Assembly: GCA_023451825.1 (NCBI GenBank)
Contig: JAEXYA010000025.1
Span: 62,001 to 126,000, forward strand
Length of the DNA stretch: 64,000 nucleotides
Reading direction: 5' to 3'
Source: Pseudomonadota bacterium
Lineage (GTDB): Bacteria > Pseudomonadota > Alphaproteobacteria > Rhizobiales > Xanthobacteraceae
Shown here: positions 45,562-53,276 of the stretch, one piece after another
Numbering within the stretch: position 1 is the stretch's first letter
Layout of the letters: every line of letters begins with the position of its first letter
Program-made: the position numbers and the translations under genes
The notes under the pieces: model-generated
Told to the model about the DNA's origin: nothing
What the model saw: the letters and a program-made list of their open reading frames with translations, nothing else
Databases searched by the model: none

Positions 45562-46059
45562 TCAGCTGCGGCTGAGGGTGATGTTCACGCCCTTGAATTG
45601 GCCGTCGGACGAGATCGAGACAGCCTGCTTGTTGCCGGTGGTGGTCAGGGTCAGCTTGGCATCGAAGCCCGGCGCCGAAACATTGACGTTGAACTTGCCG
45701 GCGCTGGACGTGCCCTGCAGGTCGCCGCTGACATTGCGCGTGGTCTCGGACCACTGCCCGGTGAGCGCGTTGCCGTTCGCTTTCACATTGCTCTTCAGCT
45801 CGAACTTGTAGCTGTCGCTGGCGCAAAGCAGGGACTGGTTGAGGCCGGTGCCGTCGCCCGAAACGGCATATGTCGCCTTGCAGCGGATACGCTCCTTGGA
45901 GCCGTCGTCGAGCGAGATGTTGCCCTGACCGGACCACACACCCGCCATCCCCGCAAATGGCGCAGACTGGGCAAAGGCCGCAACCGACGGCACCGCGATA
46001 GCGGCGGCGACAATAACGGACCGGGCAAGAGCGCGCGGGGAGATCGAGACGACTTTCAT
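45562..46059 (-). CDS. secreted beta-rich protein, unknown (SPOUT-unrelated, lipocalin-like size)
   Basis: A 165-residue exported protein: basic start MKVVSISPRALARS, hydrophobic segment to about 25 and cleavage near AFA-QS, then alternating strands (FAGMAGVWSGQGNISLDDG, ERIRCKATYAVSGDG, ending VNITLSRS). Two Cys at about 67 and 84 may pair. CAGGAAA precedes the ATG. It follows the other small secreted-protein gene by 22 bases; both share a W-x-G strand pattern, so they probably act together in the periplasm or at the surface. Function unknown. Confidence 0.78.
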   Translation of the reverse strand: MKVVSISPRALARSVIVAAAIAVPSVAAFAQSAPFAGMAGVWSGQGNISLDDGSKERIRCKATYAVSGDGTGLNQSLLCASDSYKFELKSNVKANGNALTGQWSETTRNVSGDLQGTSSAGKFNVNVSAPGFDAKLTLTTTGNKQAVSISSDGQFKGVNITLSRS

Positions 46060-46081
46060 TGAAGCATTTCCTGGCTGCGGG

Positions 46082-46438
46082 TTATTGACGAGAAGCTTCC
46101 CAGCGCCCGCTGCAGGGGACACCATTCGAGGCGCCATTCCATTTGCCGGAGCCGGCATTACCGGTGAGCTGGCCGTTTGCGAATGCAGGGCCAATGGCGA
46201 CACGAACGACGCCGGAGGTTGCAATCTTGCCCGAGACCTCGGCACCGGGCGCAGACACCCGGCCTTCAGTCACAGTCAACGGATAGCTGGCCGTGCGGTC
46301 GCAGCTTCCAGATTGCGTGAAAATGGTGACGTTCCAAAGACCATCATAGGGATGCTGAGCGAACGCAGGAGCAGCGGCAAGCGTGGCACCAGCCAGCAGG
46401 GAGGCAGACAGGAACACGCGCATGCGGTCAAAACGCAT
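46082..46438 (-). CDS. small secreted protein, unknown
   Basis: A 118-residue exported protein with signal peptide (MRVFLSASLLAGATLAAAPAFA after a short lead MRFDR, cut before QHPYDG). The mature part is a short beta-rich domain (YDGLWNVTIFTQSGSCDRTA, then VSGKIATSGVVRV and GKWNGASNGVPCSGRW) with two Cys likely to form a disulfide. GAGGA lies upstream of the ATG at 46438. It is the first gene of a two-gene unit with the secreted protein at 45562. Confidence 0.78.
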   Translation of the reverse strand: MRFDRMRVFLSASLLAGATLAAAPAFAQHPYDGLWNVTIFTQSGSCDRTASYPLTVTEGRVSAPGAEVSGKIATSGVVRVAIGPAFANGQLTGNAGSGKWNGASNGVPCSGRWEASRQ

Positions 46439-46550
46439 TGAATCAAATCCTCGAGATGTTGTGATGGGCCGCGTTATTGGAGCTTAATGTGTCCAAAGTT
46501 TGTGCGGTGCGCAGTGAGCCCATAACACCTATGTCGCTGCAACGCACAGT

Positions 46551-46570
46551 CCCCGGGATGGTTCCCGGGG
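46551..46570 (-). terminator. GC-rich hairpin after the formyltransferase-like gene
   Basis: CCCCGGGA (46551-46558) and TCCCGGGG (46563-46570) form a perfect 8-bp stem with a 4-base loop, 30 bases beyond the stop of the formyltransferase-like gene on the minus strand. No T tract follows, so it may be a message-end stabiliser or a Rho-assisted stop. Confidence 0.45.
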
Positions 46571-46599
46571 AGCGGTAATATTCATCCAAAAAACGAGGG

Positions 46600-47187
46600 T
46601 CAGCCGAGCTTGGGCGCCTTGGTCGCGAATTGCTCGTCCTGATAGGTGGCCGGCAAGCTGTTGTTTGCAATGGCGTAATCGACGACTTCGCCGAGCAGTT
46701 TGTAGCCGAGCGGGGCGAGGGCGCGTTCCCAAAGCTCGCGGGCGGTCTCGCCCTTTTTCACAAAGCAGAATTCCTGGGCGGCGATTGCACCACCATCCAT
46801 GACATCGGCAAGATGATAGATGGTGCCGCCGGCGATCGGATCGCCTTCCTTGATGGTCCACTCCACGGCAGCGATTCCCCGGTGACGGGGCAGCAACGAG
46901 GGGTGATAGCCGATCCCGCCGAGCTTGGCCTTGGCCAGCGCATCCTTGCCGATTCGGGCGTGGCTGTGGGCCGTGATGATGAGGTCCGTGCCTTCGGCGA
47001 TCTCGTCAGCCACGACCAGCTTCGGATTGGCCTGCACGGTCACCGGAATGCCGGAGGCTTTGGCAGCGGCGGCGAGGCGGTCCTCTGCATCAGCAACGAC
47101 GACGCTGATGATCTCGACCTTGTGGGTCTTCAACTTCTCGAGGGTCGTGACGCCGAAGAATTTGGAGCCGACGAGGGTGATGCGCAT
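46600..47187 (-). CDS. formyltransferase-family protein with atypical active site
   Basis: A 195-residue protein equivalent to the N-terminal catalytic domain of methionyl-tRNA formyltransferase, without the C-terminal OB domain. The core block IGYHPSLLPRHRG (92-104) aligns with the usual IN-x-H-x-SLLP-x-RG, and VMDGGAIAAQE (129-139) supplies the catalytic Asp131 with His95. The catalytic Asn two residues before the His is Gly93 here. It probably uses formyl- or another folate-linked C1 group on an amine, but substrate and even activity are uncertain. ATG at 47187 gives the family start MRITLVGSKFFG. It is divergent from the second siderophore receptor gene, so a role in hydroxamate-type siderophore chemistry is possible. 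Confidence 0.82.
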   Translation of the reverse strand: MRITLVGSKFFGVTTLEKLKTHKVEIISVVVADAEDRLAAAAKASGIPVTVQANPKLVVADEIAEGTDLIITAHSHARIGKDALAKAKLGGIGYHPSLLPRHRGIAAVEWTIKEGDPIAGGTIYHLADVMDGGAIAAQEFCFVKKGETARELWERALAPLGYKLLGEVVDYAIANNSLPATYQDEQFATKAPKLG

Positions 47188-47556
47188 GAATGAGGTCCGG
47201 TGATCAGAAGCGGGATTGTCCAACAGGGTCTTGGCAGGGTTTTTACCATCAACGCAAGATCAATATCTGGCCATCCAAAGTCGTGGTCGACCGAGCGGGC
47301 CATGCCTCAACCCGGATTTCGAATCGAAATGACGTCGCATCCATAAGGTGCATAACTTTGTAGGAAACCTTTTTGCGATACGTGTCAGAGTGTCGCGTGC
47401 GGCAACGTCGTTATTCGGAATTCCCAATGATTAGCTGTATCTCGCGGCTTGGACGGAGAAGTTATTCCCGTTCCTAAATCTATTCTAATTGCGGCGCGTT
47501 GCCTCGCGCGCACCGTTTACCTAGTCAGCCCGCAATCTTTTGACTGGGGGCGTTGT
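47188..47556. other. 369-base divergent gap between the formyltransferase-like and receptor genes
   Basis: It contains a perfect 15-base palindrome at 47316-47330, an AT-rich stretch around 47400-47490 (including CCTAAATCTATTCTAA) and GGGGG 6 bases before the receptor GTG. No cobalamin riboswitch box (GCCACTG) is visible, and I see no clean Irr or RirA box. Confidence 0.55.
47316..47330. promoter_or_regulatory. perfect palindrome ATTTCGA-A-TCGAAAT
   Basis: A 7-1-7 inverted repeat, 129 bases upstream of the formyltransferase-like start and 227 upstream of the receptor start. Its symmetry and place between divergent genes suggest an operator; the regulator is not known. Confidence 0.45.
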
Positions 47557-49872
47557 GTGACCATCTACCAAAACTACAAGAGTCGTCTGTTCGTCGGCGC
47601 TGCGACGAGCGTGTTCGCGCTGTGCCTGAGCGGAGCGGGAACTTCACAGGTGAATGCGCAGAGCGCGCAGACCAATGTGCTGCCGCCGGTGTCTGTGGAC
47701 GCGCCTCAGCAGCGCACGCGGGCAACACGCACAGTGCGTACGCGCACGACATCGCAACGTGCGACGCGCGTCGCACCACGTCAGCCGGTCGAGCAGCAGC
47801 CGGTGGCCCCGACGTACACGGTCGGTTCCACCCGCACCATCGGCGCGCCGGCGCCTGCCTATGCAGGCGGCCAGGTTGCGACGGGCGGCACGCTTGGTCT
47901 GCTGGGCAGCCAGAGCGCGATGAACGTCCCGTTCAGCACCGTGAACTACACCGCGCAGCTGATCGAGAACCAGCAAGGCCGTACTGCTGCGGATACGCTG
48001 ATCAATGACGCGTCCGTGCGTGCGACCACCGGTGCCAACGGTTTCAGCGACGAATTCACGATCCGCGGTCTAACCGTCGGCTCTGGCGACGTCGGCTTGA
48101 ACGGCCTGTACGGCCTGGTGTCGTCCAGCCGCGTGCCTTCCCAGATCATTGAGCGCATCGACGTCCTGAAGGGACCGGGTGCTCTGATCAACGGCATGGC
48201 GCCGGGCGGCAGCGCCGGCGGCGGTATCAACATCACCACCAAGCGTGCCGGTGAAGTGCCATTCGCGCGCCTGACGCCGTTCTTCATGAGCGCCGGCAAC
48301 TACGGTTTGCATCTGGAAACCAGCCAGCGCTATGGCGACAACAAGGAGTGGGGCGTGCGCTTCAACGGCGTTGCCCGCAACGGCGAAGCGACCATTGACG
48401 GCGGCAACTGGCGCTCCGGCCTTGGTGCACTCGGGATCGACTATCGCGGTGAGCGTCTGCGCTGGACCGTCGATGCCATCTCGCAGAACGACGACACCCG
48501 TAACTTCCGTCCGCAGATCAACATCAATGCCAATGTGCCGTTCCTGCCTGCTCCGCCGGATGCGCGTGGTAACTGGTATCCGGGCACGAAGCTCAAGCAG
48601 CGCGACAACACCATCGCGTCGGCACTCGAATATGACTTGACCGACTCGCTGACCGCCTATGCCGGCATCGGCTATCGCGACGGCCTCAATGAACAGTCAT
48701 TCCCGGACTCGCGTCCGGGTGCTCCGTTCCCGGGCGGCGTGGACCAGTTCGGTAACTTCCAGGCTTTCGACGCTTACTACGATTCCTACAGCAAGACGGT
48801 TAGCGGCAATGTCGGCTTGCGATCGAAGTTCAACACCGGCGCTATCAGCCATGCGGTGAACGTCGCCTATACCGGTTACAACCAGGAAAACGGCAACGCC
48901 TATGTTGCTAATTCGCAGGCACAGTCGGTGCCGTCGAACATCTATAACCCGTCTCAGATTCCTGCTGTGACCGGTGTTCGTCCGTTGCCAGGCAAGGCGG
49001 CTGACGTGACGCTGCAAAGCGTCGCTGTGTCCGACACGCTGTCGGTTCTGAACGAACGCGTGCTGCTCACCATCGGTGCCCGTCATCAGATGGTGAAGCA
49101 GGATAGCTTCAGCACCACCACGGGCGCGCTGACCGGTGGCTACGACGCTGCTGCGACGTCGCCGATGGCCGGGCTTGTGATCAAGCCGATGCATAACGTT
49201 TCGCTTTATGCGAATTATGCTGAAGGCCTGAGCCAGGGCACAGTGATCGGCGCCGGCTTCGCCAATTCCGGTGCAGTGCTCGCGCCGTTCAAGTCGAAGC
49301 AGCAGGAAGCTGGCGTCAAGGTTGACTGGGGCACGATCACGACCACCGCTGCGGTGTTCCAGATCATGCGTCCGAGCCTCATCACCAATGCCCTCAACGA
49401 GCGCGTCTATGACGGGCAGCAGCGTAACCGCGGCGTGGAGTTCAACGCCTATGGTTTGATTGCCCCCGGCCTGCGCGGTCTGGCGAGCGTCTCGTATATC
49501 AAGCCCGAGCTGACGAACCCTGCCGTTGCAGCCCAGCGCGGCAACGATGCGGCCGGCATTCCGAACTGGACGGCCTCGGCCGGTCTCGATTGGGATACGC
49601 CGTGGGTTTACGGCCTCTCGCTCAATGGTCGCGTGATCTACACCGGTGGCTCCTATCTCACCACCGCGAACCTGCCGAACCAGCGCTTCTCTGACTGGAC
49701 CCGTCTGGATATCGGCGCGCGTTACACGACCACGGCGCTCACCGGCAAGCCGGTTACCTTCCGCGCCAATATCGAGAACGTGACGGGCGAAAATTACTGG
49801 ATCACCAGCGGCGGTTTCCAGACCGTTGGCAATCCGCGCACCTACATCGTCTCGGCTGCCTTCGATTTCTGA
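47557..49872 (+). CDS. TonB-dependent siderophore receptor, paralog 2
   Basis: A 771-residue outer-membrane ferri-siderophore receptor. Order: signal peptide (LFVGAATSVFALCLSGAG, cut near VNA), TonB-box-like LPPVSVDAP, Arg/Thr-rich linker, plug (LINDASVRATTGANGF, then LKGPGALINGMAPGGSAGG) and a barrel ending IVSAAFDF. The GTG at 47557 is chosen because GGGGG lies 6 bases upstream and the product then aligns end-to-end with paralog 1 (TIYQNYKSRLFVG against TDFTNYRTYLYAG); a start 36 codons earlier would place an unrelated stretch before the signal peptide. It heads an operon with DUF4198, DUF3649, PepSY and DUF3325 genes, which mark it as an iron receptor. Confidence 0.92.
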   Translation: MTIYQNYKSRLFVGAATSVFALCLSGAGTSQVNAQSAQTNVLPPVSVDAPQQRTRATRTVRTRTTSQRATRVAPRQPVEQQPVAPTYTVGSTRTIGAPAPAYAGGQVATGGTLGLLGSQSAMNVPFSTVNYTAQLIENQQGRTAADTLINDASVRATTGANGFSDEFTIRGLTVGSGDVGLNGLYGLVSSSRVPSQIIERIDVLKGPGALINGMAPGGSAGGGINITTKRAGEVPFARLTPFFMSAGNYGLHLETSQRYGDNKEWGVRFNGVARNGEATIDGGNWRSGLGALGIDYRGERLRWTVDAISQNDDTRNFRPQININANVPFLPAPPDARGNWYPGTKLKQRDNTIASALEYDLTDSLTAYAGIGYRDGLNEQSFPDSRPGAPFPGGVDQFGNFQAFDAYYDSYSKTVSGNVGLRSKFNTGAISHAVNVAYTGYNQENGNAYVANSQAQSVPSNIYNPSQIPAVTGVRPLPGKAADVTLQSVAVSDTLSVLNERVLLTIGARHQMVKQDSFSTTTGALTGGYDAAATSPMAGLVIKPMHNVSLYANYAEGLSQGTVIGAGFANSGAVLAPFKSKQQEAGVKVDWGTITTTAAVFQIMRPSLITNALNERVYDGQQRNRGVEFNAYGLIAPGLRGLASVSYIKPELTNPAVAAQRGNDAAGIPNWTASAGLDWDTPWVYGLSLNGRVIYTGGSYLTTANLPNQRFSDWTRLDIGARYTTTALTGKPVTFRANIENVTGENYWITSGGFQTVGNPRTYIVSAAFDF

Positions 49873-50010
49873 TCGCAAGCAGCAATACGCAGGATCCGTT
49901 CGAAGATCGGACAGATTCTAATCGCGTAACGCCATCAACATCGCCGGGGCCGCTTGCGGCCTCGGCGCTTATCGTTTCCATTCGCGACATCTTACCTTGA
50001 GGTGCCTGTT

Positions 50011-50745
50011 ATGAAGAAGTTCGCTGTTGTCGCCGCCACCCTGCTTGGAACCATCGCCTCCGCGCAGGCGCACCAGATCTGGATCGAACAGGCCGATGGT
50101 CAGAACGCTGTCGTGCGGTTTGGTGAGTTCGGCGAAAACCTTCGCGAGGCATCGCCGGGTTTGCTGGATAAATTCGCCAAGGTGACCGGCACGCTGGTTT
50201 CCGCCAAGGGCGAGCAAAAGTCGGATGCGACGAAGACGGCGGATGGTTTCACGCTGCCGTTCAAGGCCGCGTCGGGCGATGGTGTCGTGGCCGAGGATGC
50301 GAACTATCCGCTCTATCAATCCAAACAGCAGGATAAGCAGATCACCGGCTGGTACTATCCCGCGGCGCGTTACATCACTGGTTTCGCCGCAAAAAAGCCG
50401 AAGCTGGTGCTCGATCTCGTACCAACCGGCCAGGACGGTGAATTCAAGCTGTTCTTCAAGGACCAGCCCAAGGCAAAGACGAAGGTGACGCTGGTGACCC
50501 AGTCTGGCTGGTCGAAGGAAGCGCACACCGACGAGCAGGGCGTGGTCAAGTTCGATATGCCGTGGAAGGGCACCTATGTGGCCGAAGTCAGCTTCACGGA
50601 TCGCACTGCAGGTGAACGTGCCGGCGCGAACGGGGCCGAAAAATACGACAGCGTGAGCTATGCGACCACGGTGACTTACGTAAACGCCAGCGGCCTTGCT
50701 GCGCTTCCTGCAGGTCCGGCTGCGAAGCCGTCGCCGGCGAAATGA
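50011..50745 (+). CDS. DUF4198 periplasmic protein of the siderophore operon
   Basis: A 244-residue exported protein. The signal peptide is MKKFAVVAATLLGTIASAQA, cut before HQIWIEQ, leaving the His/Trp start typical of DUF4198. The mature chain is beta-rich (FKLFFKDQPKAKTKVTLVTQSGWSK resembles an Ig-like or carboxypeptidase-regulatory strand set). DUF4198 proteins are often encoded beside TonB receptors and PepSY proteins, where they may help bind or pass metal complexes in the periplasm. GAGG lies upstream of the ATG. Its stop overlaps the next gene by ATGA. Confidence 0.86.
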   Translation: MKKFAVVAATLLGTIASAQAHQIWIEQADGQNAVVRFGEFGENLREASPGLLDKFAKVTGTLVSAKGEQKSDATKTADGFTLPFKAASGDGVVAEDANYPLYQSKQQDKQITGWYYPAARYITGFAAKKPKLVLDLVPTGQDGEFKLFFKDQPKAKTKVTLVTQSGWSKEAHTDEQGVVKFDMPWKGTYVAEVSFTDRTAGERAGANGAEKYDSVSYATTVTYVNASGLAALPAGPAAKPSPAK

Positions 50746-51023
50746 ACGTCTTCGTTCATCGGGTTATTGCAACAGGCCCGTTGATCGCGCGCATCATCGC
50801 GGCGCTGTTCGGCGGCTATGCACTGGCGGCGCTGAGCAGCGTCGCCGTGCTCGCATTGCCGATGAACAAGGTGCAGGCGGTGATCGCCGGCACGCTGCTG
50901 AGTTTTCTTGTCTATGCCGGCGCGGTGATCTGGGTATTTGCTGTGCGCAGCGCAATAAAGGCATGGATGGGGCTAATCGTGGTCGCCGTGCCGCTGGGCC
51001 TTGCGGCTTGGTCCGTATCCTGA
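50742..51023 (+). CDS. DUF3649 small membrane protein
   Basis: A 93-residue inner-membrane protein with three membrane segments (about 10-38, 45-66, 70-92). The DUF3649 layout RIIAALFGGYALAALSS then VQAVIAGTLLSFLVYAGAVIWVFA is clear. Coupled by ATGA to the DUF4198 gene; PepSY follows after 13 bases. In this conserved set it is probably an accessory subunit of the reductase. Confidence 0.85.
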   Translation: MNVFVHRVIATGPLIARIIAALFGGYALAALSSVAVLALPMNKVQAVIAGTLLSFLVYAGAVIWVFAVRSAIKAWMGLIVVAVPLGLAAWSVS

Positions 51024-51036
51024 CGAGGTCCGAGCG

Positions 51037-52668
51037 ATGACGACGGAGAACGATCGGGACGATGCTGGCCGCGGCATCCGCCAAAGCATGTCGGACCTGC
51101 ACACCTGGGTGGGCCTGCTGCTCGGCTGGGTGCTTTATGCGATGTTCCTCACCGGGACGGTGTCTTATTTCAAGGATGAACTATCGCAATGGGCGCGGCC
51201 CGAACTGGCGCGTCTGACCGACCGTCCCGATGCCGCCGTGGTAGCACAGCGTATCGCCGACACTTTTGCAAAGATCGCGCCCGGCACGCCGCAATGGAGC
51301 GTGCGTCTGCCTGACGATCGCAACAACAGCGCCTATGCGTTCTGGCGCACGGGGCCACGCGAACCTGGACAACGCGGCGGCTTCGCCGATGGGCATTTCG
51401 ATCCCACCACGGGTGAGCGCGTGAATTCACGCGACACGCTGGGCGGCGAGTTCTTCTTCCGCTTCCATTTCCAGTTCCACTACATGCCGGTGTTTTGGGG
51501 CAGGTGGCTCGCCGGCATTGCCGCGATGTTCATGCTGGTCGCCATCATCAGCGGCGTTATCACGCACAAGAAAATCTTCGTCGACTTCTTCACGTTCCGC
51601 TGGGGCAAGGGGCAGCGGTCGTGGCTCGATGCGCATAATGCGTTGTCGGTGTTCGGCCTGCCGTTCCATGCGATGATCACGTATACCGGGTTGGTCACGA
51701 TGATGGCGATGTACATGCCATGGGCCGGGCAGATGGCGATCAAGTCGCCGGCCGAGCGACAGCAGATGCAGGCAGAGCTCAGCGCGTTCACCCAGCCAGG
51801 CAAACCGACCGGCCAGAAAGTGCCGCTGGCATCCGTCGAGGATATGGTGCGGCAGGCACAAGAACGTTGGGGCCACGACAATATCGGTCGCGTCAATGTC
51901 TCGCATGCCGGCGACGCCGCAGCGCGCGTGGTCGTGACGCGCGGTGATCCCGGCCGTGTGTCCATGAGCCCGCAATATATGGAGTTCGAAGGCACCACCG
52001 GTAAGCTTCTGTCCGTTCGCGATCAGGTGGGCGGCGCTGCCGAGACGCGCGGCGTTCTCTACGCGCTGCATCTCGGTCGCTTCAGCGACACCGTCACGCG
52101 CTGGCTGTATTTTTTCGTCAGTTTCACCGGCACGGCCATGGTCGGCACCGGCCTCGTGATGTGGACGGTGAAGCGGCGACAAAAGCTCCCCGATCCGCAG
52201 CGGCCCTATTTCGGTTTCCGCGTCGTCGAGCGGCTGAACATCGCGAGCATCGCTGGACTGTCCATTGCGATGACGGCGTTCATGTGGGGCAATCGCCTGC
52301 TGCCGACCACACTGGCCGGGCGTTCAAACTGGGAAATCGACCTTTTCTTCATCGTCTGGGCGCTGACGCTGCTGCATGCACTCCTGCGCCCGGCCAAAGC
52401 GGCGTGGATCGAGCAACTCTGGGCAGCAGCTGCTCTGCTGGCTCTGCTGCCGGTCCTGAACGCAGTGACCACTCAGCGTCCGCTCTGGCATAGCCTGGTG
52501 CAGGGCGACTGGATCTTCGCCGGCATTGATCTGATGTGCTGGGTGCTGGCGGCATTGCATGTCGTGCTGGCGCTGCGCACCGCGCGACATCAGGTCAAGG
52601 TACCGATCAGGCGCAAGGCGGAACGGCAGGCTGCAATGGCCGCCGCGCAGGGCGGGGCGGCCGAATGA
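51037..52668 (+). CDS. PepSY-domain membrane protein (ferri-siderophore reductase type)
   Basis: A 543-residue inner-membrane protein of the PepSY-associated TM family, which includes FoxB and FpvG, proteins tied to reductive release of iron from siderophores in the periplasm. The first segment (DLHTWVGLLLGWVLYAMFLTGT, about 20-41) has the His expected to hold haem, then a large periplasmic region (about 50-160), segments near 165-195 and 215-245 (FRFHFQFHYMPVFWGRW, DAHNALSVFGLPFHAM) with further His, and four C-terminal segments. GAGG precedes the ATG. The DUF3325 gene overlaps its stop by ATGA. Confidence 0.9.
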   Translation: MTTENDRDDAGRGIRQSMSDLHTWVGLLLGWVLYAMFLTGTVSYFKDELSQWARPELARLTDRPDAAVVAQRIADTFAKIAPGTPQWSVRLPDDRNNSAYAFWRTGPREPGQRGGFADGHFDPTTGERVNSRDTLGGEFFFRFHFQFHYMPVFWGRWLAGIAAMFMLVAIISGVITHKKIFVDFFTFRWGKGQRSWLDAHNALSVFGLPFHAMITYTGLVTMMAMYMPWAGQMAIKSPAERQQMQAELSAFTQPGKPTGQKVPLASVEDMVRQAQERWGHDNIGRVNVSHAGDAAARVVVTRGDPGRVSMSPQYMEFEGTTGKLLSVRDQVGGAAETRGVLYALHLGRFSDTVTRWLYFFVSFTGTAMVGTGLVMWTVKRRQKLPDPQRPYFGFRVVERLNIASIAGLSIAMTAFMWGNRLLPTTLAGRSNWEIDLFFIVWALTLLHALLRPAKAAWIEQLWAAAALLALLPVLNAVTTQRPLWHSLVQGDWIFAGIDLMCWVLAALHVVLALRTARHQVKVPIRRKAERQAAMAAAQGGAAE

Positions 52669-52961
52669 GCCACTTCGTCGCCTTCATGCTGAGCCTCGCC
52701 GGCTTTGCTGCGCTGGCCAGCGCCACGAACCGGCAGCAGCGCGATCTGTTCGGCAAGGCGCTGCGACCAGCAACGACGCGCCTCCTGCGCCTGGCAGCGA
52801 CAGCAGCGCTAGTGGGTGCGCTGAGTGTCCTCGTTGTCCAGCACGGCTGGGGCCTCGGCCTCGTGATGTTCAGCGGCCATACCAGCCTGGCGGCCGGGGT
52901 TATCGTGTGTGGATTGATCGGATATGCGCGGACGCGGGAGCCAAAGCTGCGGCACCGATAA
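52665..52961 (+). CDS. DUF3325 small membrane protein
   Basis: A 98-residue inner-membrane protein with three membrane segments. It starts MSHFVAFMLSLAGFAALA and has the DUF3325 pattern with NRQQRDLFGK between segments one and two. ATGA overlap with the PepSY gene makes it the last gene of the receptor operon. Likely another small subunit of the membrane reductase complex. Confidence 0.85.
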   Translation: MSHFVAFMLSLAGFAALASATNRQQRDLFGKALRPATTRLLRLAATAALVGALSVLVVQHGWGLGLVMFSGHTSLAAGVIVCGLIGYARTREPKLRHR

Positions 52962-53011
52962 GCCTGCTGCCGATCAGGGGCGGAATGCTGTCTGGTGATC
53001 TGATAGGTTGA

Positions 53012-53086
53012 TGGTGGGCGGGATGGGGATCGAACCCATGACCAGTCGATTAAAAGTCGAATGCTCTACCGCTGAGCTACCCGCCC
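53012..53086 (-). tRNA. tRNA-Lys (anticodon TTT)
   Basis: A full cloverleaf on the minus strand: acceptor GGGCGGG at 53080-53086 pairs with CCCGCCC at 53016-53022, D-arm GCTCAGCGGTAGAGC, anticodon loop CTTTTAA with anticodon TTT, T-arm GGGTTCGATCCCC, discriminator A and an encoded CCA at 53012-53014. No integrase or flanking repeat of its 3' end is seen, so it is not evidently an attachment site here. Confidence 0.96.
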
Positions 53087-53276
53087 GAAAAATGCCGTTT
53101 AACTAAGGCCTGCCGGAAATACCGGCTCCAGAGAGCACGGAGGGGCCGGTCGGCCACGGCCGCGATGGGAGCCGCAATGCAGCGTATCGCGTTGACCGGC
53201 TGTGTAAAAGGCGAGCCCGCCGGGGTCAAGGGCGAGCCTGCGGATTGTGGACATGAACTGCCCGGCTGCCAATGCC

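Noticed and set aside
47188..47556. cobalamin riboswitch before a TonB receptor
   Set aside because: The conserved B12 box is absent here and before the first receptor; the receptors are of siderophore type.
53012..53086. tRNA-Lys as an island attachment site
   Set aside because: No integrase, no direct repeat of the tRNA end and no composition shift nearby.
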